Shown: in pieces, positions 38,405 to 48,474 of the stretch | How the letters are laid out: each line of letters begins with the position of its first letter | Position numbering within the stretch: position 1 is the first letter of the stretch | Assembly (NCBI RefSeq): GCF_014836845.1 | Contig: NZ_JACSQA010000009.1 | Coordinates: 1-64,000 of the forward strand | Origin: Ureibacillus galli | GTDB lineage: Bacteria; Bacillota; Bacilli; Bacillales_A; Planococcaceae | DNA: 64,000 nt | Direction: 5' to 3' | Notes under the pieces: model-generated | Databases searched by the model: none | Told to the model about the DNA's origin: nothing | Seen by the model: the letters and a program-made list of their open reading frames with translations, nothing else | Program-made: the position numbers and the translations under genes

Positions 38405-39121
38405 TTAAATGTTTCTTAATGCATCAATAATTTCAGTTTTTGATTTTGTTTTTTCATCTAGTTGTTTTAATACTCGTGCTGGAACTCCACCTACTACTGT
38501 ATAAGGCTCCACATCGCTAATAACAATTGCACCTGCTGCTACCACAGCGCCTTTCCCTACACGTACCCCTTCTAATACAACCGCATTCGCACCGATAACA
38601 ACATCATCTTCAATAATAACTGGCGTTGCGGATGGTGGTTCAATCACACCTGCTAAAACTGTTCCCGCACCAATGTGACAGTTTTTCCCTACAGTTGCAC
38701 GTCCACCTAAAACAGCACCCATATCAATCATCGTTTTTTCACCGATTTCTGCCCCGATATTAATAATAGCACCCATCATAATAACGGCATTGTCACCAAT
38801 TGTTACTTGATCACGGATAATCGCACCTGGCTCAATACGAGCATTTTGATATTTTAAATCTAGTAAAGGTACACCCGAATTACGGCGATCGTTTTCAACG
38901 ACATAATCAGCGATTTTATCACCATGTTCTTTTAAAGCATTTTCAATCTCGTTCCATTCACCAAAAACGACTGCACTATTTTCTTCACCGAATACTTTAG
39001 AATTTTCACCATATGATAAATCGGCAACACCTTCACCTTTAACGTAAACTTTTACAGGTGTTACCTTTTTAGAATCCGAAATAAATTGAATAATTTCTTG
39101 CGCGTTTAATTTTTTTGTCAT
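38405..39121 (-). CDS. dapH: Tetrahydrodipicolinate N-acetyltransferase
   Basis: Acetyl-CoA-dependent enzyme committing tetrahydrodipicolinate to the acetylated DAP pathway, 238 residues. The N-terminal 85 residues are the DapH-specific domain; residues about 90-205 are left-handed beta-helix hexapeptide repeats ([40 protein letters not shown]). First gene of the dapHL pair and preceded by the ccpC gene. Supplies DAP for peptidoglycan, spore dipicolinate and lysine. Confidence 0.95.
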   Translation of the reverse strand: MTKKLNAQEIIQFISDSKKVTPVKVYVKGEGVADLSYGENSKVFGEENSAVVFGEWNEIENALKEHGDKIADYVVENDRRNSGVPLLDLKYQNARIEPGAIIRDQVTIGDNAVIMMGAIINIGAEIGEKTMIDMGAVLGGRATVGKNCHIGAGTVLAGVIEPPSATPVIIEDDVVIGANAVVLEGVRVGKGAVVAAGAIVISDVEPYTVVGGVPARVLKQLDEKTKSKTEIIDALRNI

Positions 39122-39236
39122 TAACTTAAACTCCTATCTATGTAATTTCCATTGACATAAATTGATTGTACTAAATTTTCAATCAAATAGCACGTATAAA
39201 AATTCATTGAACTTTATAAAGGTACGATTTTATACA

Positions 39237-40127
39237 TTATTTCGTATAATCATAAAGGCAGCTAGCATGTTCTTTGACGACATCTACAAAAGCTTCTACT
39301 TGTCTTAATTTAAATGAAGAGTCGTATCCAATAAGCCATGTATCTCTCGTTAAACCTGTATCTTTTTCATTATTCGTTAATGGAATTTTATTCACCTTTT
39401 CTTCTCCATTTAACGTAATAGACGGTAGGATGGCATATCCAATACCATTCATGGCCATTTGTTTACAAGTTTCAATTTGATCCACAATAATTTGACGTTT
39501 CGGATTTGATGAAAAGTGTCTTTGCCACCAAAGTTGAATTTCTTGATAGTAATTGGAATCACTTTTAAATTGAATAAATGGACGTTCTGTTGTTAAAATG
39601 TCCTCAATTTTTTCAATTTCCTTATCAACTAAGTACATCATATCTCTAAATAGATGAACTCTTTTTCCTTTCCACTCCGCTTGCCCGCGCACAATTCCGA
39701 CATGTGCTTCTCCTTCATAAAGCGCCTTTACAATTTCTGAACTCCATCCGGTAATAAGGGAAATTTTTGCATCAGGATATTGGGTTACAAAATCTTTCAA
39801 TACTTTTGGAAGCCAGTTTTGACCAACAATGGAAGCACAAGCAATTTTCAATGTACCGTGGACTTTAGAGTTTAACCCTTGTATCGTATCGAATACTTCA
39901 TCCCTTCGAACAATCGATTCAATCGCATATTGGATAACTAATTCCCCTGCAGGTGTTGGCGTTAACCCTTTTTGTGAACGAATGAAAAGCTGTGCCCCCC
40001 AGTCTTTCTCAATAGATTGTAATCGTTGAGAGAGGGCAGGTTGCGTAAGAAAAAGTCTTTCTGCTGCTTTTCTCATATTTTTTTCTTCAGCTAAAATTTT
40101 AATAATTTCTGCTTCTGTTGTTGTCAA
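39237..40127 (-). CDS. ccpC: LysR-type regulator CcpC
   Basis: LysR-family transcription factor that in B. subtilis represses aconitase and citrate synthase genes and responds to citrate. From TTG 40127 it has 296 residues: winged helix-turn-helix (about 1-60, AAERLFLTQPALSQRLQSIE) and a type 2 periplasmic-binding-like effector domain. TTG 40127 is preferred to ATG 40175 since GGGGGAG lies six bases upstream and the reading frame before it is uncharged and unlike a LysR start. Position between cbpB and dapH matches B. subtilis ykuL-ccpC-dapH. Orthology is supported mainly by this synteny. Confidence 0.87.
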   Translation of the reverse strand: MTTTEAEIIKILAEEKNMRKAAERLFLTQPALSQRLQSIEKDWGAQLFIRSQKGLTPTPAGELVIQYAIESIVRRDEVFDTIQGLNSKVHGTLKIACASIVGQNWLPKVLKDFVTQYPDAKISLITGWSSEIVKALYEGEAHVGIVRGQAEWKGKRVHLFRDMMYLVDKEIEKIEDILTTERPFIQFKSDSNYYQEIQLWWQRHFSSNPKRQIIVDQIETCKQMAMNGIGYAILPSITLNGEEKVNKIPLTNNEKDTGLTRDTWLIGYDSSFKLRQVEAFVDVVKEHASCLYDYTK

Positions 40128-40157
40128 TGGAAACTCCCCCAATGTTAAACGAATATA

Positions 40158-40200
40158 AAAAATGACAAAATCCATTTTAATGGATTTTGTCGCTACCTTT
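40158..40200 (-). terminator. Terminator after cbpB
   Basis: GACAAAATCCAT/ATGGATTTTGTC (40164-40175 with 40180-40191), a 12-bp perfect stem with loop TTTA, has an A-rich left flank that is a U tail for minus-strand transcripts. It lies between cbpB and ccpC, so ccpC has its own promoter or depends on readthrough. Confidence 0.85.
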
Positions 40201-40211
40201 TTTTTACTTTA

Positions 40212-40652
40212 TTAATCTACTTGATAAATATATTTTTTTAATTGTTTTAAAATGACACGACGAGTTAAAATTCCAGCAAAGGTACCTTCCTCATCTACGA
40301 CACATAAAAATGCATGATTGATCACTAAATCTAAAGCTTTTTGAAATGTATCTGTGATTTTTAAAAAAGTAACGTTGTTATCCATTACATCATCAACTTT
40401 AATATTTGTAAGTTTTTCATATTCAATTCGTTCTAATCCTAAAATTGATTCTGTTATCATTTTCATGCTTAATAAACCTTGTAAACGATATTTAATATCT
40501 AATACAGGTACAGATGAATAACCTGTTTTCGTTAAAACGAGTAAAGCGTGTTCAGCACTATTCCCAATTTGTACATGTGCAACTTTTTCGGATGAAATAA
40601 TAAAGTCACTAATTGGTGTATCTAATAATTCTCTTGTATTTGTTGAAATCAT
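40212..40652 (-). CDS. cbpB: CBS-domain c-di-AMP-binding protein CbpB/DarB (YkuL)
   Basis: Cytoplasmic protein of 146 residues made almost entirely of a CBS pair (about 10-65 and 80-140). In B. subtilis and Listeria this protein (DarB/CbpB) binds c-di-AMP; in its free form it stimulates the stringent-response enzyme Rel and, in Bacillus, pyruvate carboxylase. The IISSEKVAHVQIGNSAEHAL and SVPVLDIKYRLQGLLS stretches fit that family. ATG 40652 has AAAGGAG upstream. Monocistronic by its terminator. Confidence 0.9.
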   Translation of the reverse strand: MISTNTRELLDTPISDFIISSEKVAHVQIGNSAEHALLVLTKTGYSSVPVLDIKYRLQGLLSMKMITESILGLERIEYEKLTNIKVDDVMDNNVTFLKITDTFQKALDLVINHAFLCVVDEEGTFAGILTRRVILKQLKKYIYQVD

Positions 40653-40793
40653 ACCTTCTACTCCTTTTTCTGTAAGTCAACTTTCAGAACAGGGATACTA
40701 CATACTATATAATATCACAATTTGTTCACAATTGACCATGATATGCAGCAAGTAATTTGGAGTAGAAGGATGTTATTCCTAAAACTTCACATA

Positions 40794-41033
40794 CTAATAT
40801 CCATAAATCGACCAGTAATAGAAGATCATAATTCCAGCAAATAAACCAAAAATTAAATACATAATTATAATCGGGTTCATTGCTACTGGATGCTCTTTGA
40901 CCATCTTATTGATTGGTGTATCTGTAGCTGATGCACGTTGTCTCGATTTTTTCATAACGCCCGCCGTTAAATAATAGGATACTGCGATGATTAATACAAC
41001 TGTAATGATCATCGGAATTGTCCACATGCCCAT
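40794..41033 (-). CDS. Small two-helix membrane protein of unknown function
   Basis: A 79-residue protein I do not recognise. A hydrophobic helix at about 5-25, a basic polar loop (MKKSRQRASATDTPINK) and a second hydrophobic helix at about 52-74 ending in YYWSIYGY. A very good ribosome binding site, AGGAGGTG, lies six bases before ATG 41033, so it is expressed. No terminator is obvious. It stands between fadH and cbpB, where B. subtilis carries other small genes. Confidence 0.7.
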   Translation of the reverse strand: MGMWTIPMIITVVLIIAVSYYLTAGVMKKSRQRASATDTPINKMVKEHPVAMNPIIIMYLIFGLFAGIMIFYYWSIYGY

Positions 41034-41179
41034 ACATTACACCTCCTAATGTTTAGTATTGAAAGTGTACTTAGTATGAGTCGACGGTGCTTTGTTTTAT
41101 TCTTTTAGAAAAAAGAAGTTCTTTAATTCATTTTTTCAAAGGAAATCTATCTAGTTTTGATTCACTTTACTAATTACTA

Positions 41180-41947
41180 CTAAAAAGGATATTGGTTTAA
41201 CCACTGTCCTCCGTCTAAAGTGACACATTCACCATTCATATAAGAAGCTTTCTCGGACATAATAAATGTAGCTAATTCTGCTATTTCTTCTGGCGTCCCC
41301 AGTCTCTTTAATGGAACAGAATGAACCGTTCGTTTTGCTTGCTCTTCCGATTCCCAAAGTTTCCCTGCTCCACCTGTTCTCTCAATTGGCCCTGGTGCAA
41401 TGGCATTGACACGAATTCCATATTTATGTCCCCATTCAACTGCAAGGGAGCGTGTTAATGATAAAACACCTGCTTTTGCAGCTGCTGAATGAATAACTCC
41501 TGCACCAGCCCCCCAAGCATAAGTAGCAACCATATTTAAAATTTTCCCTTTAATTCCTTGTTCAATCCAATACTTGCCTACTTCGGATGTACAGTAAAAA
41601 GTACCGTTTAATACAATATCTATTACCGCTTTCCAACCATTTGGCGATAAATTTTCAGCAGCTACGATAAAGTTTCCTGCTGCATTATTGACTAAACCAT
41701 CAATTTTTCCAAAGCGTTCGATTGCAAATTGAACCATTCCTTTTACATGCTCAATTTGTCGAACATCCATTTGGAATGTCTCTATCGTTGAACCATAGGA
41801 TAAAATTTCTTTTTTTGCGTTTTCCAGACGTTCTAAATCCCGTCCAGTTATCACAACATTAGCCCCTTCTTGCACAAATTGTTTTGCCATAGCTAGTCCC
41901 ATTCCACTAGAACCACCTGTAATAATATAAGTCTCTTTATTTAACAT
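41180..41947 (-). CDS. fadH: 2,4-dienoyl-CoA reductase-type SDR (FadH/YkuF)
   Basis: Short-chain dehydrogenase of 255 residues with the NADP-binding motif TGGSSGMG (10-17), NNAAGNF, and [12 protein letters not shown] near the C-terminus. The lack of a classical YxxxK Tyr (SAAAKAG in its place) is characteristic of mitochondrial-type 2,4-dienoyl-CoA reductases, which reduce dienoyl-CoAs in beta-oxidation of unsaturated fatty acids. Close to B. subtilis YkuF. ATG 41947 has GGGGGAT upstream; the longer frame to 42019 has none. Confidence 0.9.
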   Translation of the reverse strand: MLNKETYIITGGSSGMGLAMAKQFVQEGANVVITGRDLERLENAKKEILSYGSTIETFQMDVRQIEHVKGMVQFAIERFGKIDGLVNNAAGNFIVAAENLSPNGWKAVIDIVLNGTFYCTSEVGKYWIEQGIKGKILNMVATYAWGAGAGVIHSAAAKAGVLSLTRSLAVEWGHKYGIRVNAIAPGPIERTGGAGKLWESEEQAKRTVHSVPLKRLGTPEEIAELATFIMSEKASYMNGECVTLDGGQWLNQYPF

Positions 41948-42060
41948 ACACACATCCCCCATTCCCAAAATGAATAACCATTCACTTCCAATTTTACTAT
42001 AAAGATAGTCGAATGTCATTCAATTATCAGAATATATAGAAAAACATTTTCTCTCAATAC

Positions 42061-42103
42061 AAAAAAACCAACAAATTTTTACAGATAAAATTTGTTGGTT
42101 TGT
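42061..42103 (-). terminator. Terminator of ppx-ppk
   Basis: The 15-bp stem AAACCAACAAATTTT/AAAATTTGTTGGTTT (42065-42079 with 42087-42101) has a left flank of As serving as a U tail for minus-strand transcripts. Confidence 0.88.
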
Positions 42104-42111
42104 TCAATTTA

Positions 42112-44271
42112 TTAATCTTCTACAATAACAGAACTCATTGCCTCTAACAAAAAGTGTTCTTGCGAATTGAGCTTGGCACGATTATTACTAATTTCTTTAT
42201 AATGATATTCGCCATTTGCATCTTGAATCCGTGCCTTTTCAGTATCCGCCATTTGTGTTATAAAAATTTCCATTACACGTTGTTTAATATCTTCAGAATA
42301 TATCGGGAATAAAATTTCTACCCTTTTCACCATATTGCGTGTCATCATATCAGCAGAAGATAAGAAAACTTTATTTTCCCCGTTATGATGGAACCAAAAA
42401 ATTCTAGAATGTTCTAAAAATCGTCCGACAATACTCGTTACATTTATATTTTCGCTAATACCTGGGATACCCGGCCGTAAACAACATATTCCTCTTATAA
42501 TAAGCTCTATCTTTACCCCTTTAATCGATGCTTCATACATTTTCATGATTAGCTCTTTATCTGTTAATGAATTCATTTTAGCACGGATAAAACCATTCCC
42601 ATGCTCTTGATGCATCCGTATTTCTTCGTCGATTAATCGAATAAATTCATCGCGGATGTCAAAAGGAGCTACAACTAAATGATGATATTTTGGCTTTTCT
42701 GTATAGCCACTTAAATAATTGAAAAAGTTTGTTGCATCAATTCCGAACTCTTTATCAGTCGTTATAATGCCCATATCTGTATAGATTTTGGCAGTAGCGT
42801 CATTATAATTTCCTGTTCCTAAATGGACGAAGCGCTCAATTTTCCCATGTTTTCTCCTAACAACAAGGGTAATTTTCGAATGGGTTTTTAAATTGTTTAC
42901 CCCGTAAATAACAAGACATCCAGCTTGCTCAAGCTCTTTAGCCCAATGTACATTGTTTTCCTCATCAAATCGGGCCTTTAATTCTACTAGAACGGTCACT
43001 TGTTTACCATTTTCTGCTGCTTGCTTTAATGCTGTTATAATAGGAGAATTACCGCTTACTCGGTACAAAGTTTGTTTAATTGCTAATACTGTTGGATCGA
43101 CAGCTGCATCCGTTATAAACTCCACAATTGGTTCAAAGGATTCATAAGGGTGATGGAAGAATATATCTTGCGTTAACGCTTTTTCAAATATATCTTCATC
43201 AGAATTCAAATCCTTCGGTCGTTGTGGAATAAAGCTTTCATATTCCAAATGTTCAAGACTAAAAGATATTTTTTTCACAAAACTGAATAAAAAAGTTAAA
43301 TCTAATGGTCCGTCTATTTTAAATACATCCGATTCTTCAATTTCAAACTCTTCTAATAAATAGTCGAGCACTTCATCACTCATCTCGCCGTCCCGTACTT
43401 CCAAACGGCTACCGACGCCCCACTTTCTTTTTTTCAACTCTTTTTCTATTTCAACGAGTAAATCTTGTGCCCCCTCTTCATGAATAGTTAAATCGGCATT
43501 TCTCGTTAAACGGAAAGCTTGGGCTGATTTCACTTTATATCCATAAAACAATTGATCAATATGACTTGTAATGACGTCTTCTAACAGCACAAATACCTTT
43601 TCATCATTTTCACTTGGTACCTCGATAAAGCGATCTAATACCGAAGGTACTTGAACGATCGCAACTTTTTCGTTATCATCACTAATACCATTTTCCTCCA
43701 ACATGACAAGCAAGTTTAACGTTCTTCCAAGTAAGGTTGGGAACGGTCGATACGCATCTACTGCAACTGGAGTTAAAACCGGAAAAATCGTTTCTTCAAA
43801 TAGCTCGTTTACATATTGTTTTTGTTTTTCATTTAATAATTTAAAATCGGAAATATATACCCCTTCTTGAGGTAATAAATCGTAAATTAAATGACGGAGT
43901 ACTTCCATTTGCCTCTTTACGAGCGCTTGTGTTCTTTTCGCAATTTTCGTTAGCTGTTCTTTTGGAGTAAGACCGGATTTGTTTTCAGGTTTATGAAAAC
44001 CTGCCCTTACTTGATCTTGTAAACCTGCTACACGAACCATAAAAAATTCATCTAAATTGGAGCTAAAAATAGCTAAAAATTTTAACCGTTCAAGTAATGG
44101 GTTTTGTATATCTTCTGCTTCTTCTAAAACACGTTCATTAAACGCTAACCAGCTTAACTCACGGTTATTATAATAATGTGGCTTTGCTATCTCTTCTAAC
44201 ATCCGCTCATAGGAAGTGGCCTCTTCCACATCTGTTCCGCGAGGCATCTCCAATTGGAAATCTTTCGTCAT
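42112..44271 (-). CDS. ppk: Polyphosphate kinase 1
   Basis: Membrane-associated enzyme that reversibly makes inorganic polyphosphate from ATP, 719 residues. N domain with SNLDEFFMVR (71-80), head domain, and catalytic C1/C2 domains with the autophosphorylated histidine H464 in LKTHSKITLV followed by FVHLGTGNYND. ATG 44271 overlaps the ppx stop by one base (TGATG) and has AAGGGTG upstream; GTG 44274 is an alternative. Coupled to ppx, so synthesis and degradation are co-expressed. Length and key residues are intact. Confidence 0.96.
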   Translation of the reverse strand: MTKDFQLEMPRGTDVEEATSYERMLEEIAKPHYYNNRELSWLAFNERVLEEAEDIQNPLLERLKFLAIFSSNLDEFFMVRVAGLQDQVRAGFHKPENKSGLTPKEQLTKIAKRTQALVKRQMEVLRHLIYDLLPQEGVYISDFKLLNEKQKQYVNELFEETIFPVLTPVAVDAYRPFPTLLGRTLNLLVMLEENGISDDNEKVAIVQVPSVLDRFIEVPSENDEKVFVLLEDVITSHIDQLFYGYKVKSAQAFRLTRNADLTIHEEGAQDLLVEIEKELKKRKWGVGSRLEVRDGEMSDEVLDYLLEEFEIEESDVFKIDGPLDLTFLFSFVKKISFSLEHLEYESFIPQRPKDLNSDEDIFEKALTQDIFFHHPYESFEPIVEFITDAAVDPTVLAIKQTLYRVSGNSPIITALKQAAENGKQVTVLVELKARFDEENNVHWAKELEQAGCLVIYGVNNLKTHSKITLVVRRKHGKIERFVHLGTGNYNDATAKIYTDMGIITTDKEFGIDATNFFNYLSGYTEKPKYHHLVVAPFDIRDEFIRLIDEEIRMHQEHGNGFIRAKMNSLTDKELIMKMYEASIKGVKIELIIRGICCLRPGIPGISENINVTSIVGRFLEHSRIFWFHHNGENKVFLSSADMMTRNMVKRVEILFPIYSEDIKQRVMEIFITQMADTEKARIQDANGEYHYKEISNNRAKLNSQEHFLLEAMSSVIVED

Positions 44272-45812
44272 CACATTTCACCCTTTTTATAAAAATGAAT
44301 TTTCACCGGTTTCTTGAAAACACGTTCAATATGCTTTTTTTGTCGGTCAGACTGATATACTTCCGTCATCGGATCACGATTTACCAATATTAATACATGA
44401 ATGGTATCATCCACTTTTTTCAATTCAATTGATTGAACAATATTCCGTTTTGTTACATTTAAAGAATAAATAAATTTTAAAATGGCACCATAGTCTTTTA
44501 ATACTTTCATTTCCTCTTTAGTTAACCAAGAGGAAAATGGTGATGCAAATCTTCTAAAATAATCTTTATTTTTATATGAAGCCATTAATGCAAGTTTAAC
44601 TCGATCAAGATGATTCAAGCCTGCAATTGATTGGTTAGCTAGTAAATAAAACGTATGCTGATTGGATGAATCTTGCTCAATATAATCGCCAATGGCATAA
44701 ACTGGAGCTGCTTTTTTTATTAATTGTAAATGATAATCATTAAAAGTTAATAAATTTAACCGACAACTTTCCTTATAAAATTGTTCTGTTATCAGTTGTA
44801 GAAATCGACACTCCTCTTCAGAACGACCATACCGATAGATAAGCCTTTTCGCATTATGTTCATATACTTGATATTTATCATAAGCTGATGGGTCATCTTG
44901 AAGTACTCGATTAATCATAATGCCTTCCCGCAAACCTTTTTTACTTATTTGAAAGGATGGTGCATTGACAACGAACAATAAAACTTGGAAAACTTCCAAC
45001 GCAACTCCAATAATATCTGCACGATCAGAAGATAATCCATCCAATTGTTTTAATTGTTCAAAACTCATTCTTTCAATATAGTTAACAAGACTCGTTAATT
45101 CAGCGCGTTTTAATTCATATTGATGTACCCCCGAAATAGGGTAATTAATGAGTTGTTGATGAATTTGGGCAACATTTCGAGCACTACCACCAATTCCAAT
45201 GACAGGTAAATCTATCTGTTGAATCCAATTTAATTGTTGGAACTGATCCATTACAAATTGACGTAACAATTTTTTTTCTTCTATATTCATGATGTCGCCT
45301 GAAACGAATTTTTGTTTTAATGAAACAGTTCCAAAGGGAAAACTAAATGCTTTTATTATTTTCTTATTTTCAAATAATGTAATTTCTGTTGAACCGCCAC
45401 CAATATCGATTGTGACAGCTGAAGGGGTGTCCATTGTATGGGCAACGGCTAAAAAGCCAAAATAAGCTTCCTCTTCCTCTGTAAGTAATTCAATTTTCAG
45501 AGCTGTTTCTTTTTCTATATAACGAATAATCATTTGATTGTTTTTTGCTTGGCGGATGGCTGCAGTTGCTGTTATTTTAATGTCCATAACGTCGAAATCA
45601 CTCATAATTTCTTTAAATGTTTTCAACGTATTTACTAATAATTGAATTCCTTGCTCAGACATATCACCATTCGGCTGAATATATGTACGTAATCTAGCAA
45701 CTGTTTTAAAATTTCCTAGTTCTCGTAAGCCTTCTAAATGGTTATATTCATAAACAACTAGACGTATCGTATTTGATCCAATATCGATAATCGCTGTTTT
45801 TAATCTATCCAT
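44271..45812 (-). CDS. ppx: Exopolyphosphatase (Ppx/GppA family)
   Basis: Acetate/sugar-kinase-fold phosphohydrolase releasing phosphate from polyphosphate ends, or from pppGpp in GppA relatives, 513 residues. Signature DIGSNTIRL at 10-18, TIDIGGGSTE for the second phosphate loop, and a C-terminal HD-like helical domain (YELKRAELTSLV onward). ATG 45812 gives the usual family start MDRLKTAIIDIG; the longer frame from 45842 adds ten residues without better support. First gene of ppx-ppk. Confidence 0.92.
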   Translation of the reverse strand: MDRLKTAIIDIGSNTIRLVVYEYNHLEGLRELGNFKTVARLRTYIQPNGDMSEQGIQLLVNTLKTFKEIMSDFDVMDIKITATAAIRQAKNNQMIIRYIEKETALKIELLTEEEEAYFGFLAVAHTMDTPSAVTIDIGGGSTEITLFENKKIIKAFSFPFGTVSLKQKFVSGDIMNIEEKKLLRQFVMDQFQQLNWIQQIDLPVIGIGGSARNVAQIHQQLINYPISGVHQYELKRAELTSLVNYIERMSFEQLKQLDGLSSDRADIIGVALEVFQVLLFVVNAPSFQISKKGLREGIMINRVLQDDPSAYDKYQVYEHNAKRLIYRYGRSEEECRFLQLITEQFYKESCRLNLLTFNDYHLQLIKKAAPVYAIGDYIEQDSSNQHTFYLLANQSIAGLNHLDRVKLALMASYKNKDYFRRFASPFSSWLTKEEMKVLKDYGAILKFIYSLNVTKRNIVQSIELKKVDDTIHVLILVNRDPMTEVYQSDRQKKHIERVFKKPVKIHFYKKGEM

Positions 45813-46011
45813 AGGTATCACATCTCTTTCAACATTAATCAATTTTACCTCTCTTTTCAGAATGGTTGAATTAGTCAGACTTTAAACGGTGAAAAACACC
45901 ATTTCGTCTATTTTAATTTATATTAATTCGTCTACTAACTTGTAAAATGACCAATATTAGAGAAGTAGACTATTACTAATTTTCATTAGTTTACCATAAC
46001 CAAGAAAAGGA

Positions 46012-46056
46012 GATTAAAAAGATAACGGCCGGAAACTTATTTAAAGTATCCGACCG
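46012..46056 (-). terminator. Terminator after cheV
   Basis: CGGCCGGAAACTT (46026-46038) pairs with AAGTATCCGACCG (46044-46056), with one G-U pair and one mismatch. A minus-strand U-rich tail (TTATCTTTTTAATC) follows. Confidence 0.65.
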
Positions 46057-46097
46057 CGGAAAGGAAATATATAATTTAAGGATACCTATTCTAGCCT

Positions 46098-47000
46098 TTA
46101 TAGAATTAGTTCATCTACTTTTAAGATAAGCTCTGCTATCTCCGGTTTACTAATTTGCTCGTCAGCTCCAACTGCTTCGCCTTTATGACGAAGATCATTT
46201 GTAATTAAACTTGAGAAAATGATCACAGGCAATTTCCCCAGTTCCGAATGGGATTTTATTTTTTTAGTAAAATGATGACCATCCATTTGAGGCATTTCAA
46301 TATCTGTAATAACTAATTGGACATGTTCCTCAATGGCACGATTTGTTTCAGTTAACGTTTCTAAATAGTCATATGCATCTTGGCCATTTTCGAAAAACTC
46401 TAAATTTACATAACCTGCTTCATTCATCGTATCATGTAATAGTTTTCTTAATAGCGGTGAATCTTCCGCAATGATAATTTTTTTCTCTGAACGATCACGC
46501 TTACCAAGCTTTCTTACAGAATTTACATTGATACCAGATTCCGGATTGATATCCACCATTATCTTTTCAAAATCTAATAATAGAATCATCGAATCATTTT
46601 GCTTAATAACCCCTATTACTTGTGACGAACCTCCTTGATACATATCGGAAGGTTTCTCAATAGCATTCCAGGATATACGATGAATTTGTGTAACATTATC
46701 CACATGGAAAACAACCTTTTGCTTATTAAATTCTGCAACAATATATTTTTGTTGAGAACTATAAGAAGCATTGGAAATCCCTAGAACTTTTAACATATCT
46801 ACAACAGGTAAAACTTCACCTCGTAATTGTATAATTCCTTCAACATGTGGATGGGCATGTGGAATAAACGTAACTGGAATAGGCTGAATAATTTCTTTAA
46901 CTTTTATAACGTTTATACAAAATTTATTGCTCGCCACTTCAAATTCAACTATTTCTAGTTCATTAGTACCACTTTCTAATAAAATCCCTTTTTGTTCCAA
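46098..47000 (-). CDS. cheV: Chemotaxis coupling/response protein CheV
   Basis: Fusion of a CheW-like coupling domain (about 15-155) and a receiver domain (about 172-300), 300 residues, linking chemoreceptors to CheA and mediating adaptation. The receiver has acidic pocket AED at 178-180, phospho-acceptor D233 in VITDIEMP and the conserved K in SKPE. TTG 47000 with GGGG ten bases upstream is the start; no ATG fits. Isolated from other che genes, as in B. subtilis. Confidence 0.93.
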   Translation of the reverse strand: MEQKGILLESGTNELEIVEFEVASNKFCINVIKVKEIIQPIPVTFIPHAHPHVEGIIQLRGEVLPVVDMLKVLGISNASYSSQQKYIVAEFNKQKVVFHVDNVTQIHRISWNAIEKPSDMYQGGSSQVIGVIKQNDSMILLLDFEKIMVDINPESGINVNSVRKLGKRDRSEKKIIIAEDSPLLRKLLHDTMNEAGYVNLEFFENGQDAYDYLETLTETNRAIEEHVQLVITDIEMPQMDGHHFTKKIKSHSELGKLPVIIFSSLITNDLRHKGEAVGADEQISKPEIAELILKVDELIL

Positions 47001-47099
47001 AATATTTTGCCCCTTTCCCTACTACGATATAACTATTAAATCGTAATGGTAAAAACCATCTATTTATAAATAGATTGTATCATAGGGAAGCCTTTTCTC

Positions 47100-48425
47100 C
47101 TACTCTTGATTTTGATTTTTAGGACTTACATACAAATGAATATAGAGACCGATAATTGTTAAGATTAGTAAAGAACCTAAGGCTACTCTACTAGCTAAAG
47201 TCCCATAGTCCTTTAGAAGTAATGTCACCGTACCATAAAGTGCAGGTCCGATAATTGAAGAAACCTTTCCTGAAAATGCAAATAACCCGAAAAATTGGCC
47301 CCGTTTATCTTCTGGTGACATCTCAATAATAAGCGTTCTAGATGTCACCCACATTGAACCAAGAGATACTCCAAACATACTTCCTGCAACCCAAAACATC
47401 CACTGTGCCGTTGCAAAGACCGCTAAAAGAAGTGCAAGGGACATAATCACAGCAACAATGGTTATAGCACGTTTTGCCCCGATTGACTTTGTTATATAAC
47501 CAAATACAAAGGAGCCAATAATTGTTGAAACGGTACTCACTAAATAGAGAATAATAAATTGGCCTGAAGTAAAACCGACAATTGCCGTTGCATATATCGC
47601 CATCATCGCAATGGTTGTCGCAATTGCATCGTTTAAGAAAAAGTACGTAATCATAAATGTAAAGATTGATTTATACTTTTTCATTTCTTTAAACGTTTGA
47701 TAGATTTCCTTATACCCTTCAATAAACTTAATCTTCTTCCTTTTTTCTTTTGGTATTGGCTTATCTTTTATAAAGATAAATAAAGGTAAAGAAAAAAGAA
47801 GATACATAATTGCTGTAGGAATAAAGGAACGGTGGAAATCGCCATCGTTTACTAATAAATAAACGAACAACCCAAAAATCGTTCCTAAATAGCCGATTGC
47901 TACACCAAATCCAGAAATAAGGGGCATCTCTTCTTTAGTTCCAAGATCCGCCATCATCGAATCATAAAATACTAAACTTGAATTAAAGAAAAATTTTGCT
48001 ATAACGAAACTTATTACTACAAAAAATAGACTTAGTGGAATACCCGTAGAACTAATGCCAAAATTAATACTCGCCAAAATCCCCATCATAAAAGTAAAGA
48101 AGATGGAAATGGACGCAAACCAAGCAATAAATCTTTTTTTATAGCCCGTTTGATCAATCCACACTCCAAAAAGGGGTGAAAACACAACTAAAAAAAAGCT
48201 TGCTACTGCATTCGCATATGATATAAAAGTACTTGCAACTTGTTGTCTCACTTCATCTGTCCCTAATACTTCATCCATGTAAAACGGAAAAAAAATTGTA
48301 TTGATATTTGATGAAAAGATTGTATTAGCGAAATCATAGAAAGCCCAAGATAATATAGGTAGAGATAAATATAAGGCAATAGGACCTCTTGGTTTAGCGC
48401 TGTTATTATGATACGTTTTCCCCAA
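47100..48425 (-). CDS. MFS transporter, UMF1/Atg22-like family (YxiO-like)
   Basis: Twelve-helix transporter of 441 residues of the UMF1 family, related to yeast Atg22, which exports amino acids from vacuoles. Marks: the first helix LSWAFYDFANTIFSSNINT, and MSPEDKRGQFFGLFAFSGKVSSIIGP in the second half. The substrate in bacteria is unknown. TTG 48425 is chosen because TAGGAG lies eight bases upstream; the longer frame to 48461 has no site. Follows ykwC by 49 bases in the same direction. Confidence 0.82.
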   Translation of the reverse strand: MGKTYHNNSAKPRGPIALYLSLPILSWAFYDFANTIFSSNINTIFFPFYMDEVLGTDEVRQQVASTFISYANAVASFFLVVFSPLFGVWIDQTGYKKRFIAWFASISIFFTFMMGILASINFGISSTGIPLSLFFVVISFVIAKFFFNSSLVFYDSMMADLGTKEEMPLISGFGVAIGYLGTIFGLFVYLLVNDGDFHRSFIPTAIMYLLFSLPLFIFIKDKPIPKEKRKKIKFIEGYKEIYQTFKEMKKYKSIFTFMITYFFLNDAIATTIAMMAIYATAIVGFTSGQFIILYLVSTVSTIIGSFVFGYITKSIGAKRAITIVAVIMSLALLLAVFATAQWMFWVAGSMFGVSLGSMWVTSRTLIIEMSPEDKRGQFFGLFAFSGKVSSIIGPALYGTVTLLLKDYGTLASRVALGSLLILTIIGLYIHLYVSPKNQNQE

Positions 48426-48474
48426 AGCACTCGCTCCTAAATGTATTTTGATACCCACCAAAAAACATTAATTT

